Assembly (NCBI GenBank): GCA_964244585.1
Contig: CAXTJM010000009.1
Coordinates: forward strand, 62,001 to 126,000
Length of the DNA: 64,000 nt
Source of the DNA: LMUY01 sp964244585
GTDB lineage: Bacteria; Pseudomonadota; Alphaproteobacteria; Acetobacterales; Acetobacteraceae
Reading direction: 5' to 3'
Shown: in pieces, positions 8,303 to 17,104 of the stretch
Position numbering within the stretch: the first letter of the stretch is position 1
How the letters are laid out: each line of letters opens with the position of its first letter
The notes under the pieces: generated by a model
Databases searched by the model: none
What the model saw: the letters and a program-made list of their open reading frames with translations, nothing else
Told to the model about the DNA's origin: nothing
Made by a program: the position numbers and the translations under genes

Positions 8303-9352
8303 TTAATGCGCGATCAGCCGGAAATGCATCGTGGCGCGCAACGTGGTGGTCTGCTCCGTCATGTCCGGCGTGAACGGCGGCACCGTGGCGCGGCGGAACA
8401 GGTCCTGGAAGGCGCCATCCAGGAATTGCGAGCGCGACGTGCCGGCGAGTTGCACCGATAGCACCCGGCCGGAGCGATCGATGTCGATCAGCAGGGAGAC
8501 GTTGCCCTGTTCCAACTGGGCGATGGCCTGCTCCGGATAGTACTTCCGCACGTCGACCCACTTCCGCAGGGCGGACATCCAGTCGCCACTCGGCTTGGCG
8601 CCGCTGACATATCCCAACGAGGCCGTATCCGGTCCTCCCTGGTTCGAGACCGACATATCGAACCCGCGGGACGGCCGTCCCGGCGCCTCCTGCGATGGAG
8701 CGGCGTTGAACGACCAGTTCTGCGGGGCGGCGAACGGGTTGCGCGGCGTCGGCCGTGACGCGATGCGGGGCGGGGGACGTGGCAACGGCGGCAGGGGAGG
8801 CGGCGGCTGCGGCATCTGGAACGGCGGCGGAGGCGGCGAGTCGGCCTCGTCATCGGGGTTGAGCGACACCGTGGCCGGGGGCTGGGGTGACGGCGGCGTC
8901 TGGACGGGCGGAGGCGGGGTTTCAGGCACGGGCGGTGTCTCGGTTGCCACCGGTGGCGTCTGCGTGGGCGGGACCGGAACCGGCGGGGATGGATCAGGCG
9001 GCGTGGGAGTTGGTGGCGGCCCCGGCGGGGCAGCCGAATTGTCCGGCGTCGGCACTGCTTCGGGTGCGGCCGAACTGCCGGCGGCCACAGCGGGCTTGTC
9101 GGTCGGGTTCGGCGTGGCCGTAGAAGCCTGCTGGCTTCCCGTGGGGGTGTCGAAGGTGATCGCCACCTGGTCGGAATCGGTCGGCGGCGCTTCCGCCGTG
9201 TCCTCCGGCCAGCGAAGGTAGATCGCCAGCAGCAGCAGCAGGTGCAGCAGCAAGGAGCCGAGCAGCATGGGGCGCAGCAGTCGCCGTCGCCGGCTGGGAC
9301 GGGAGGCGAGCGGCGCGATCGGCCGCATATTCTGCGGCGGCTTGATATGCAC
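8303..9352 (-). CDS. TonB family energy-transducing protein
   Basis: TonB couples inner-membrane proton motive force to outer-membrane transporters. The protein has a basic N-terminus (RPSRRRRLLRP) followed by one membrane segment of leucines (about residues 29-46). A long Pro-rich periplasmic spacer (about residues 75-205) follows, and a C-terminal TonB-like domain contains KYYPEQAIAQLEQGNVSLLI and DIDRSGRVLSVQLAGTS. Length is 349. GTG at 9352 is preceded by GAGG at seven bases, which supports it over the ATG at 9328. It lies downstream of cobS-cobT in the same direction. No exbB/exbD or TonB-dependent receptor is in the window. Confidence 0.85.
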   Translation of the reverse strand: MHIKPPQNMRPIAPLASRPSRRRRLLRPMLLGSLLLHLLLLLAIYLRWPEDTAEAPPTDSDQVAITFDTPTGSQQASTATPNPTDKPAVAAGSSAAPEAVPTPDNSAAPPGPPPTPTPPDPSPPVPVPPTQTPPVATETPPVPETPPPPVQTPPSPQPPATVSLNPDDEADSPPPPPFQMPQPPPPLPPLPRPPPRIASRPTPRNPFAAPQNWSFNAAPSQEAPGRPSRGFDMSVSNQGGPDTASLGYVSGAKPSGDWMSALRKWVDVRKYYPEQAIAQLEQGNVSLLIDIDRSGRVLSVQLAGTSRSQFLDGAFQDLFRRATVPPFTPDMTEQTTTLRATMHFRLIAH

Positions 9353-9461
9353 CCGAAGGCCTCAGCACACGTCGCAGACACGGCGAGACGCCGCGATGCT
9401 GCCCTGCGCCGCGGGACCCTTCATGTCGTACTCGGTGCTGGGCGGCATGCTTTCACGGATC

Positions 9462-11339
9462 TCAGGCGACGAGCGGGGCCCGCTCCATGCTGGCACGGGC
9501 CCAAGCGGCAGCCATGTCTTCGTCGAACAACTCGGCGAGCTTCTTCATGACGGTGCCGCCCAGTTCCTCCGCATCCACGATCGTCACTGCGCGACGGTAG
9601 TAGCGGGTCACGTCATGGCCGATGCCGATGGCGATCAGTTCCACCAGGTCGCGGCCCTCGATCTCGCGGATCACTTCGCGCAGATGCCGCTCCAGGTAAT
9701 TGCCAGGGTTCACCGACAGCGTGCTGTCATCGACCGGGGCGCCATCGCTGATCACCATCAGGATGCGCCGCCGCTCCGGCCGGCCAACCAGGCGGCGATA
9801 GGCCCAGAGCAGCGCCTCGCCGTCGATGTTCTCCTTCAGCAGACCCTCGCGCAGCATCAGCCCGAGGTTCTTGCGCGCCCGGCGCCAAGGCGCGTCGGCA
9901 GGCTTGTAGATGATGTGGCGCAGATCGTTCAGCCTGCCGGGATTACGCGGCTTGCCCTCGGTCACCCAGCGCTCACGCGACTGGCCGCCCTTCCAGGCCC
10001 GGGTGGTGAAGCCGAGAATTTCCACCTTGACGGAGCACCGCTCCAGCGTGCGGGCCAGGATGTCGCCGCACATCGCCGCCACGGTGATGGGACGGCCGCG
10101 CATCGAGCCGCTGTTGTCGATCAGCAGCGTGACCACCGTGTCGCGGAATTCCGTCTCGCGTTCACGCTTGTAGGACAGCGACAACAGCGGGTTGACGATG
10201 ATGCGGGCCAGCCGCCCGGCATCCAGCATCCCTTCCTCCAGATCGAACTCCCACGCCCGGGTCTGTTGCGCCATCAGCCGGCGTTGCAGGCGGTTGGCCA
10301 GCTTGCTGACGACGCCCTGCAGGTGTTGCAGCTGCTGGTCGAGCTGCTGCCGCAGCCGGGTCAGCTCGTCGGCGTCGCACAAATCGTCGGCATGGACCTC
10401 CTCATCGTTCGCCCGGCTGAAGGCGCGGTAGGCCGCGCTGTCGTCGCCGGCCGGGCGGTCGCGGCATTGCTGCGGCCCGCCCGGCTTATCATCGCCCTCG
10501 GCCGCCGCCGCCTCGTCCTCTTCGGCCTGCTCGCCTTCGTCCTCGGACGCCTGGCCGTCGATCTGCTCCGGCTGCTGGCCCAGCGTGGTGTCCTGCTCGG
10601 ACTGGCTTTCGCCCTGGCTGTCCTGGCTGTTGTCCTGGCTGCCGGCCTGTTCACCGCCCTCGTCGCCCTCGTCTTCCTCGTTGTCGGGCTCCGCCTCGAC
10701 CTCTGCCTCGGCCAGGTTCATCGCGGCGAGCAGCTTGCGGGCGGCGCGGGTGAACTCGGCCTGGTCCTGGCGCGACGCCGCCATCGCCGCCATCGCCGCC
10801 TCGGCCTCGGCGCCGAGCGAGTCCCGCCACATCGCCAGGATGCGGCTGGCCGAGTCCGGTACGGGCTGGCCGCTCATGCGTTCGCGAACGAGCAGCGACA
10901 GCGCAGCAGGAAGCGGGAGCTGATCGCGCCGGGTCATCCGGTCATAGCCCTCCGCCTCGCACTCCTCCGCCAACCGGGCGCGCAGGTTGGCCGCGGCGCC
11001 GGCCATGTGCTGGGCGCCGACGGTCTCGACACGAGCCTGCTCCAGGGCGTCATAGACGTCCTTGGCCTCTCGCTGGCCCGGGGAGCGTGCAGCGTGGACC
11101 GTCTCGTCGTGGTGGCGAAGGCGCAATGCCACGCTGTCGGCCGCACCCCGCAGCTTCGCCATTTCACCCGGCGGCAAGGCACGCGTTGGCAGCGGCAGGC
11201 GGGCGCGCCGGCCCACGACCCCGGATGGTCCGGGCTGAAAAGCCACCTGCACGTCCGCAGTGCGCGCCATGGCGCGTAACGCACCTGCCGTCGCCCGCTT
11301 GAAATCCTCCGACCGGCCGTTGTCCTTGCTTCCGCTCAC
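9462..11339 (-). CDS. cobT: Cobaltochelatase subunit CobT
   Basis: CobT with CobS forms the AAA-type motor that, with CobN, inserts cobalt into hydrogenobyrinic acid a,c-diamide in aerobic cobalamin synthesis. The 625-residue product has an N-terminal helical region and a very acidic linker around residues 230-320 (for example EDEGEQAEEDEAAAAEGDD). A C-terminal von Willebrand A domain carries the MIDAS motif LLIDNSGSMRG and a later ISDGAPVDDSTLS. Start is GTG at 11339, two bases past the cobS stop. No cobN or other corrin genes are near, so the chelatase is assembled from dispersed loci. Confidence 0.95.
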   Translation of the reverse strand: MSGSKDNGRSEDFKRATAGALRAMARTADVQVAFQPGPSGVVGRRARLPLPTRALPPGEMAKLRGAADSVALRLRHHDETVHAARSPGQREAKDVYDALEQARVETVGAQHMAGAAANLRARLAEECEAEGYDRMTRRDQLPLPAALSLLVRERMSGQPVPDSASRILAMWRDSLGAEAEAAMAAMAASRQDQAEFTRAARKLLAAMNLAEAEVEAEPDNEEDEGDEGGEQAGSQDNSQDSQGESQSEQDTTLGQQPEQIDGQASEDEGEQAEEDEAAAAEGDDKPGGPQQCRDRPAGDDSAAYRAFSRANDEEVHADDLCDADELTRLRQQLDQQLQHLQGVVSKLANRLQRRLMAQQTRAWEFDLEEGMLDAGRLARIIVNPLLSLSYKRERETEFRDTVVTLLIDNSGSMRGRPITVAAMCGDILARTLERCSVKVEILGFTTRAWKGGQSRERWVTEGKPRNPGRLNDLRHIIYKPADAPWRRARKNLGLMLREGLLKENIDGEALLWAYRRLVGRPERRRILMVISDGAPVDDSTLSVNPGNYLERHLREVIREIEGRDLVELIAIGIGHDVTRYYRRAVTIVDAEELGGTVMKKLAELFDEDMAAAWARASMERAPLVA

Positions 11340-11341
11340 GC

Positions 11342-12358
11342 TCAGAGCACCTTGCGAATGGGCACCCCCGTCGGGATATCCTCGTTGAAGCAGCGCTGGT
11401 AGTACTCGGCGACGGTAGACCGTTCCGCCTCGTCGCACTTGTTAAGAAACGTGACCCGGAACGCGAAGCCAGTGTCGCCGAAGATGCGGGCGTTTTCGGC
11501 CCAGGTGATCACCGTGCGGGGCGACATGACGGTGGATATGTCCCCGTTGATGAAGCCCGCGCGCGTCAGGTCGGCCAAAGCCACCATCGCCTCGATCTTC
11601 TTGCGCGCGGGAGCATCCTTGCCGTCCATGCCCATCTTCGCCATGACGATCTGCGTCTCCTGCGCGTGCGGCAGGTAGTTCAGCGTCGCGACGATGTTCC
11701 AGCGATCCATCTGGCCCTGGTTGATCTGCTGCGTGCCATGATACAGCCCGGTCGTATCGCCCAGGCCGACCGTGTTGGCGGTGGAGAACAGCCGGAAACA
11801 CGGATGCGGGCGGATCACCTTGTTCTGGTCCAGCAGGGTCAGCTTGCCCTCGACCTCCAGGACGCGCTGGATGACGAACATCACGTCCGGCCGTCCGGCA
11901 TCGTACTCGTCGAAGACCAGGGCGCAGGGATGCTGTAACGCCCATGGCAGGATGCCCTCGCGGAACTCGGTGATCTGCTTGCCGTCGCGCACGACGATGG
12001 CATCCTTGCCGATCAGGTCTATGCGGCTGATGTGGCTGTCGAGGTTGACCCGGATGCACGGCCAGTTCAGCCGCGCCGCGACCTGTTCGATGTGCGTCGA
12101 CTTGCCCGTGCCGTGATAGCCCTGGATCATCACCCGGCGGTTATGGGCGAAGCCAGCCAGGATCGCGATCGTCGTCTCCCGATCGAAGCGGTAGGTGCCG
12201 TCGATTTCCGGCACATGCTCCGTCCGCACGCTGAAGGCGGGCACATCCATGTCGAGATCGATGCCGAACACCTCACGGGCGCTGACATGGATGTCGGGGG
12301 TGTTGATCGAGGATGTCAGGACAGGGCGGGGGTCCGCGAGGGCAGCGACGTTGGTCAT
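11342..12358 (-). CDS. cobS: Cobaltochelatase subunit CobS
   Basis: CobS is the AAA+ ATPase subunit of aerobic cobaltochelatase. The 338-residue protein shows Walker A GYHGTGKSTHIE (about residues 79-90), Walker B ALVFDEYDAGRPD, and the sensor segment LFSTANTVGLGDTTGLY. The N-terminus SAREVFGIDLDMDVPAFS is typical of alphaproteobacterial CobS. It lies between the J-domain gene and cobT, all leftward, with a 67-base gap upstream and two bases downstream, so cobS and cobT are cotranscribed. Confidence 0.97.
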   Translation of the reverse strand: MTNVAALADPRPVLTSSINTPDIHVSAREVFGIDLDMDVPAFSVRTEHVPEIDGTYRFDRETTIAILAGFAHNRRVMIQGYHGTGKSTHIEQVAARLNWPCIRVNLDSHISRIDLIGKDAIVVRDGKQITEFREGILPWALQHPCALVFDEYDAGRPDVMFVIQRVLEVEGKLTLLDQNKVIRPHPCFRLFSTANTVGLGDTTGLYHGTQQINQGQMDRWNIVATLNYLPHAQETQIVMAKMGMDGKDAPARKKIEAMVALADLTRAGFINGDISTVMSPRTVITWAENARIFGDTGFAFRVTFLNKCDEAERSTVAEYYQRCFNEDIPTGVPIRKVL

Positions 12359-12425
12359 CGGCGGTTGGTATCCTCAAGCAAGGGCGGACGGTTCAGGCAA
12401 GGTTAGCCGGGGCGGTCGGTGGCGG

Positions 12426-13037
12426 CTACCCTGCGGCAGCCCCGGTCGCGGCCCCATGGGCAGAATGCTGCGGGTCGGCCGAAAGATACGTGCGGACCGC
12501 GGCGTAGGCGAGGTTGATGGTCTTCAACCGTTCCTCGGCGGCACGGTCGCCGCCATTGGCGTCCGGATGGTTGCGCTTGGCCAGTTCCTTGTAGCGCGTC
12601 TTCACGGCGTCGAGCGTGACCGGCCAAGCCAGACCCAGCGTGTTGAGCGGCTCGCGCAGGCCGTTCGGCGTCGCCTGCGCGGCGCGTTCCGCATTGCGAC
12701 GGCGCGTGTCTGCCAACGCTTCCAGCGGGTCTCGCAGGGCGTCCTCGTTGAGGAAGCGAGCGCCCAGGCGGCCCAGCGGCCAGGTAGGACGCTGCCATTG
12801 CGTGTCCAACCGGGTTTGCGCCTCGATCTGGCCCGGCGTCATGCCTTTGTAGAAATCCCAGGACGCGTTGTACTCGCGGACATGCTCCAGGCAGAACCAC
12901 CAATAGGCGTTCAGCGTGGTACGGGATTTCGGCGCCCGATACTCTCCTGCGCATTCACAACCGGGGCAATCACAAGGGCGGCCCGGCGCGTCCGGATCGG
13001 GCGCGTAGGCCCGGGGTCGCGGCATGCGTCGGGTCAT
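12426..13037 (-). CDS. J-domain (DnaJ-like) protein
   Basis: A 203-residue cytoplasmic protein with a cysteine-rich N-terminus (GRPCDCPGCECAGEYRAP), a middle rich in Trp/Arg, and a C-terminal J domain. The J domain has helix II KTRYKELAKRN, the invariant HPD (in NHPDANGGDRAAEER), and helix III INLAYAAVRTYL. J domains stimulate Hsp70 ATPase. Placement of the J domain at the C-terminus and location between bolA (divergent) and cobS are typical of alphaproteobacteria. The role of the cysteine cluster is not known; metal binding is possible. Confidence 0.9.
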   Translation of the reverse strand: MTRRMPRPRAYAPDPDAPGRPCDCPGCECAGEYRAPKSRTTLNAYWWFCLEHVREYNASWDFYKGMTPGQIEAQTRLDTQWQRPTWPLGRLGARFLNEDALRDPLEALADTRRRNAERAAQATPNGLREPLNTLGLAWPVTLDAVKTRYKELAKRNHPDANGGDRAAEERLKTINLAYAAVRTYLSADPQHSAHGAATGAAAG

Positions 13038-13157
13038 CCTTCCTTATGTGCGCGCGCCAGTGGGTGGAGCAAGTCCTGCCGCGTCGCGCGTGGTTGCATT
13101 TGCCCCGGGCTCACCGATGTTGCGCGGAGGCTGCAAACCGCACGGTAGGGGTAAGTG

Positions 13158-13445
13158 ATGTCGACCAGGCAGGATCGTTTGCGTGCCGCGTTGTCCGAGG
13201 CATTTGCACCGACGCAGCTGGAAGTAGCCGACGACAGCGCCCAGCACGCCGGCCATGCCGGCGCGGCAGCGGGGGGAGAGACCCACTACACGATCCGGAT
13301 GGTATCGGCGCATTTTTCCGGGCAGAGCCGGGTCGCCCGATGGAGGGCTGTCCACTCGCTCCTGGATACGGAATTTCGCCAGGGCTTGCACGCAGTGTCG
13401 CTTCTCCTGCGGGCGCCTGGTGAGGCAGGCGCGTCCAACCCTTGA
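13158..13445 (+). CDS. BolA family protein
   Basis: BolA proteins partner monothiol glutaredoxins in iron-sulfur handling, or act as regulators. The 95-residue product has the class II KH-like fold pattern: RLRAALSEAFAPTQLEVADDS, the invariant histidine stretch GETHYTIRMVSAHFSGQSRVARWRAVHSLL (Ser, Arg, Arg positions conserved), then FRQGLHAVSLLL. ATG at 13158 follows AGGGGTAAGTG; a GTG one codon upstream is possible. It is divergent from the J-domain gene. No grxD is next to it in this window. Confidence 0.92.
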   Translation: MSTRQDRLRAALSEAFAPTQLEVADDSAQHAGHAGAAAGGETHYTIRMVSAHFSGQSRVARWRAVHSLLDTEFRQGLHAVSLLLRAPGEAGASNP

Positions 13446-13555
13446 GTTTCGTCTCAAAATATGGCGAAGATACCTATTATCGGTTGCATTGATCGTGAAA
13501 ACTGTTAACCTTCATTAACGGTTGACCCCGATCCAGTGGCCAGTAATGGGTGCGA

Positions 13556-13819
13556 ATGATGCAGAGCCGCCTTGTGAACCGAAACATCGTTGCCGCGCGG
13601 GGGCGATCCTCGATGCGGCTGGAGCCGGAAATATGGGACGCGCTGCAGGAGATATGCCGGCGCGAGAGGGTCGGCCTCGGTGACCTGGTCCAGCGGGTGG
13701 AGGGCGAGGGGTCCGACGGGGGACGAACCAGCGCCGTCCGCATCTTCGCCTTCCAGTATTTTCGCTATGCCGCTACGGAGGAGGGGCATGTCCGGGCAGG
13801 CCACGGGCCGCTGGTCTGA
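13556..13819 (+). CDS. Ribbon-helix-helix domain protein
   Basis: An 87-residue protein starting MMQSRLVNRNIV. The sequence SSMRLEPEIWDALQEICRRERVGLGDLVQRVE, followed by RTSAVRIFAFQYFR, fits the alphaproteobacterial RHH_4-type domain. The first segment forms the DNA-contacting ribbon and the rest the two helices. It may be a small transcription regulator, but target and partner are unknown. GTG 13550 and ATG 13556 and 13559 are all in frame. The upstream 110 bases are AT-richer than the surroundings and contain two TTAA blocks. It lies before prmA with an 84-base gap. Confidence 0.75.
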   Translation: MMQSRLVNRNIVAARGRSSMRLEPEIWDALQEICRRERVGLGDLVQRVEGEGSDGGRTSAVRIFAFQYFRYAATEEGHVRAGHGPLV

Positions 13820-13903
13820 CCTGCCGGCCGGGATGGGCCGCATGGGGACATTGCTGCGGAAAGCATCTACCCGGCTGCGCGAGGTGCTGGCATCCAAGCG
13901 CGC

Positions 13904-14791
13904 ATGATCGAAGACCTCGAGACGCTTTCCGTCACCGTCGCGGAGTTCGCGATGGAGCCGTTCGAACACGCCCTGGGGACCGCGTGCCGCACCGTTGGGT
14001 TCTTCCTGAAGGACGAAGTGAGACGGATCTGGACCGTCGAGGGTGTCAAGCGCCGCGGCGAAAACGAGGTTGAGCTCACCGCTGCGCTGGCCCTGGCGCA
14101 GTGGCTCACCGGCGAGACCCCGGTGCTGCACCGGGCGCCGACGCCGGCCGGGGGCTGGCTGTCGCGCACCGAAACATCCTTCCCTGAACAACGTGTCGGC
14201 CGCCGCTTCGCCATCCGTGGCACCCATCTGGGACCCGGGCGTTCACCCGGCCGCATCACGCTCGTGCTGGATGCCGGCGTGGCTTTCGGTTCCGGAGAGC
14301 ACGGTTCGACGCGGGGGTGCCTTCGCGCGTTGGAGCGCGTGGCGTTCCGCCGCCCGCGCCGGATCCTCGATCTGGGCTGTGGGTCCGGCATCCTCGCGAT
14401 GGCGGCAGCGCGTCTGTTGCACCGGCCGGTGCTGGCCACCGATTTCGATCTATGGTCGGTGCGGGTCGCCCGTGAGAACGCCGTGGCGAACGGTCTGCGC
14501 AACCGCTTGCGATGCCGCCTGGCGGCTGGCTGGCAACCTGCCGCGCGTGACGGCGGTCCCTACGACCTGGTGTTTGCCAACATCCTGGCCCGCCCGCTAT
14601 GCGCGATGGCCGTGAAGCTGGCTGCCAATTTGGCGCCGGGCGGAACGGCCATCCTGGCAGGCTTGCTGGACTGGCAGGCCCGCCTCGTGCTGGCGGCACA
14701 TCGGCGGGCTGGATTGCGGCTGGACTCCGTTGCCCGTGAGGGCACGTGGACCACGCTCGTCATGCGCAAGCCGCTCGGGCGCCGGGGATAA
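13904..14791 (+). CDS. prmA: Ribosomal protein L11 methyltransferase
   Basis: PrmA trimethylates several amino groups of ribosomal protein L11 using SAM. The 295-residue protein has the N-terminal substrate domain (MIEDLETLSVTVAEFAMEPFE). It also carries the family motif DAGVAFGSGEHGSTRG, SAM motif I ILDLGCGSGILAMAAARLL, and the catalytic-site segment YDLVFANILARPLC. The usual GTG(E)HTT motif is altered to GSGEHGST here, a mild divergence. The start ATG at 13904 sits directly before the first strand. Confidence 0.93.
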   Translation: MIEDLETLSVTVAEFAMEPFEHALGTACRTVGFFLKDEVRRIWTVEGVKRRGENEVELTAALALAQWLTGETPVLHRAPTPAGGWLSRTETSFPEQRVGRRFAIRGTHLGPGRSPGRITLVLDAGVAFGSGEHGSTRGCLRALERVAFRRPRRILDLGCGSGILAMAAARLLHRPVLATDFDLWSVRVARENAVANGLRNRLRCRLAAGWQPAARDGGPYDLVFANILARPLCAMAVKLAANLAPGGTAILAGLLDWQARLVLAAHRRAGLRLDSVAREGTWTTLVMRKPLGRRG

Positions 14792-14813
14792 CAGCGGCCC
14801 GGCGCCCTGTTGC

Positions 14814-15068
14814 CTAACGGCGGCGCGTGGTGAAAGCCGGATCAAACACACGGCCTAGGTCGGCGCGGTTCAACCCGATGTCGGCCAACTCACGCTCGGA
14901 CAGGCTGCCCAGTTCCGCCAGCACCGAGCGGCGCTCCATCCATGTCCGGATGCGGGCAAACAGGCTCGGCTTGCTGCGCCGGCTCTGCGCCTCGGCATAA
15001 TGCTCCGGGTAGCTGATCCGGTTGGCAGGCAGGAGGGCAAGTTCCTCCTTGGACACGAAGGCGTTCAT
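14814..15068 (-). CDS. DUF1127 domain protein
   Basis: An 84-residue basic protein ending with the DUF1127 pattern VLAELGSLSERELADIGLNRADLGRVF preceded by FARIRTWMERR. DUF1127 proteins are abundant in alphaproteobacteria; some take part in phosphate/carbon metabolism or RNA turnover, but no function can be given here. It lies alone between prmA (convergent) and the aminopeptidase gene (divergent). Immediately upstream, 15069-15237 holds no gene; it contains a self-complementary ATGCATGCAT stretch. Confidence 0.85.
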   Translation of the reverse strand: MNAFVSKEELALLPANRISYPEHYAEAQSRRSKPSLFARIRTWMERRSVLAELGSLSERELADIGLNRADLGRVFDPAFTTRRR

Positions 15069-15237
15069 AGTGATTTAGTCCCAAACATCCGCAACGGGCT
15101 TCGGAGGCCATCGGCGATGGCTTGCTCCCGCCTGCTACACGCAATATGGCGCATCGGGTGCAGCAGCGCGTGCGCCAAGCCCTGCCGCCAGGCATGCACC
15201 AAATGCATGCATGAACCTAGAGGTATGTTAATAAACG

Positions 15238-16998
15238 ATGCCGTCTTCCAGCCTTGCAGCCCTCCGCGCCAAGCTCGCAGCCTTGCATGTCGATGGCTTC
15301 ATCGTGCCGCGGGCGGATGAACATCTCGGCGAATACGTGGCGCCCGGGGCGGAGCGGCTGGCTTGGCTCACCGGGTTCACCGGCAGCGCGGGCGTGGCGG
15401 TCGTGCTCGCGCAGGAGGCGGCGGTGTTCACGGATGGCCGCTACGTGCTGCAACTTGCGGCCCAAGTCGACGGTGCGGCGTTCCAGCGCCTGCATTTGAC
15501 GGAGCAGCCGCCGCAGGCATGGGCAGCGGCCCGGGCCAAGCGGATCGGCTACGATCCGTGGCTGCTCAGCGAGGAAGCCGTCGCCCGCTACACCGATGCT
15601 GGCCTGGACATGGTGGCGCTGTCGCCCAACCCGGTCGACGCGATCTGGCGGGACCGACCGCCGCCGCCCGTCACGCCGGCCTTGCCGCAGGCGTTGGCAT
15701 TTGCCGGGCTGGCTGCGCGGGAGAAAATCCGCGGGCTGGCGCAGACGCTGCGCGAGGCTGGACAGGATTGTTGCATCCTGACCGACCCGGCAAGCATCAA
15801 CTGGATGCTGAACCTGCGCGGGGCCGACGTGCCCTTCACCCCCGTCTCGCAAGCCTTCGCCATCCTGCATGCCACCGAGCGGGTCGACCTGTTCATCGAC
15901 GCGGCCAAATTGGCTAACTCCACGCGCGAGTGGCTGGGCGACGCGGTCGAGTGCCAGCAGCCCGACGCATTGGCCGGCGCATTGGCCCGCCTTTCGGGCA
16001 ATACGGTGCGGGTGGATCCGGCGGGCGCACCTGCGGCTGTCGCACAGGCATTGCGGGCCGCCGGCGCTGCCGTCGTCGCTGGCAGCGACCCATGCCTGCT
16101 GCCGAAAGCCACCAAGAACCCGGTTGAACAGGATGGCGCCCGGGCCGCCCATCGCCGCGACGCGGTAGCGGTATGCCGCTTCCTGCAATGGCTGCAGCAC
16201 GCGAGCGGCGAGACGGAGTTGTCTGCCGCCGCCAGGCTGCTCTCGTTCCGCGAGGCGGTGCCGGGCTTCAAGGGCGAGAGCTTCCCGGCCATCTCCGGCG
16301 CTGGCGAGCACGGCGCCGTCATCCACTATCGCGCGAGCCGGGAAAGCGACCGGGCGATCGGCCCGAACGAGGTGTACCTGATCGACAGCGGCGGCCAGTA
16401 CGAGGATGGCACGACGGATATCACGCGCACCGTCTGGACCGGTCCGGACGATCCGCCGGCCGAGTTGCGCAGCCGGTTCACGCGCGTGTTGAAAGGCAAC
16501 ATCGCGCTGGCGACGGCCGGCTTTCCCCATGGCGTGGCTGGGCCGCATCTGGACGCTCTGGCGCGACGGGCGCTCTGGGACGCAGGCCTCGACTACGACC
16601 ACGGCACCGGGCACGGGGTGGGCAGCTACCTCTCGGTGCATGAGGGGCCGGTCAGCATCTCCCGCGCCGCCCGGCCGGTGCCGATCGAGGCGGGAATGAT
16701 CCTGTCCAACGAGCCGGGCTTCTATGCGCCCGGTCAATACGGGATCCGCCTGGAGACGCTGCTGCTGGTCCAGCAGGCGGACATTCCGGGCGCCGCCAAG
16801 CCGTTCCTTCGATTCGAAGTCCTCAGCCTCGCCCCGTTCGACCGCCGCCTGATCGAGCCATCACTGCTGAACGCTGCCGAGTTGACCTGGCTCAATGGCT
16901 ACCATGCGCGTGTCCTGGCCGAAGTCGCTGCGGCGGGCGGGGCCGACCTGGTAGCATGGCTCTCGCAGTCGTGCGCTGCGATCGAAGCTGTTCCATAA
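15238..16998 (+). CDS. Xaa-Pro aminopeptidase (aminopeptidase P, M24B)
   Basis: This cytoplasmic metallopeptidase removes an N-terminal residue preceding proline. The 586-residue protein has two creatinase-like N-terminal domains (TGFTGSAGVAVVL, LTDPASINWMLNLRGADVPFTPV) and a C-terminal pita-bread domain. Its metal ligands are visible in VYLIDSGGQYEDGTTDITRT (Asp, Asp), GTGHGVGSYLSVHEGP (His), and ILSNEPGFY plus GIRLETLLLV (Glu, Glu). Length matches the large three-domain aminopeptidase P. ATG at 15238 has no obvious ribosome site within ten bases; GAGG lies too far upstream. Confidence 0.95.
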   Translation: MPSSSLAALRAKLAALHVDGFIVPRADEHLGEYVAPGAERLAWLTGFTGSAGVAVVLAQEAAVFTDGRYVLQLAAQVDGAAFQRLHLTEQPPQAWAAARAKRIGYDPWLLSEEAVARYTDAGLDMVALSPNPVDAIWRDRPPPPVTPALPQALAFAGLAAREKIRGLAQTLREAGQDCCILTDPASINWMLNLRGADVPFTPVSQAFAILHATERVDLFIDAAKLANSTREWLGDAVECQQPDALAGALARLSGNTVRVDPAGAPAAVAQALRAAGAAVVAGSDPCLLPKATKNPVEQDGARAAHRRDAVAVCRFLQWLQHASGETELSAAARLLSFREAVPGFKGESFPAISGAGEHGAVIHYRASRESDRAIGPNEVYLIDSGGQYEDGTTDITRTVWTGPDDPPAELRSRFTRVLKGNIALATAGFPHGVAGPHLDALARRALWDAGLDYDHGTGHGVGSYLSVHEGPVSISRAARPVPIEAGMILSNEPGFYAPGQYGIRLETLLLVQQADIPGAAKPFLRFEVLSLAPFDRRLIEPSLLNAAELTWLNGYHARVLAEVAAAGGADLVAWLSQSCAAIEAVP

Positions 16999-17046
16999 GG
17001 CGATCAACCCACTGTGGGCTGTCCCTGACAGATCGGGTGCGCTGCG

Positions 17047-17078
17047 TTAACACATTCGCCGATCGAGACTGTTACACT
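17047..17078 (+). promoter_or_regulatory. Possible extended -10 promoter upstream of the 17105 gene
   Basis: TGTTACACT (17070-17078) is an extended -10 element (TG, one base, TACACT). TTAACA at 17047-17052 could be a -35, but the 20-base spacing is long, so recognition would depend on the extended -10. It lies 27 bases before the ATG at 17105. This is a visual match only. Confidence 0.35.
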
Positions 17079-17104
17079 CTCGCCTGTCAACTTACGGTGA
17101 CATC

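Noticed and set aside
8700..9150. Repetitive-looking GC-rich DNA that might be a CRISPR or tandem repeat
   Set aside because: It encodes the Pro-rich spacer of the TonB-like protein; the units are not of constant length or sequence.
9267..11279. 670-codon open frame on the plus strand
   Set aside because: It is antisense to cobT, whose frame has full family motifs (MIDAS, acidic linker). Long antisense frames are expected in GC-rich genes.
13505..13518. TTAA-six bases-TTAA, looking like a CtrA site
   Set aside because: The CtrA consensus needs seven bases between the halves; here there are six, in an AT-rich intergenic region where such pairs can arise by chance.
15195..15212. Palindromic ATGCATGCAT between the DUF1127 and aminopeptidase genes
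   Set aside because: It is short, lacks a stem-loop with T-run and has no second copy that would suggest an operator.
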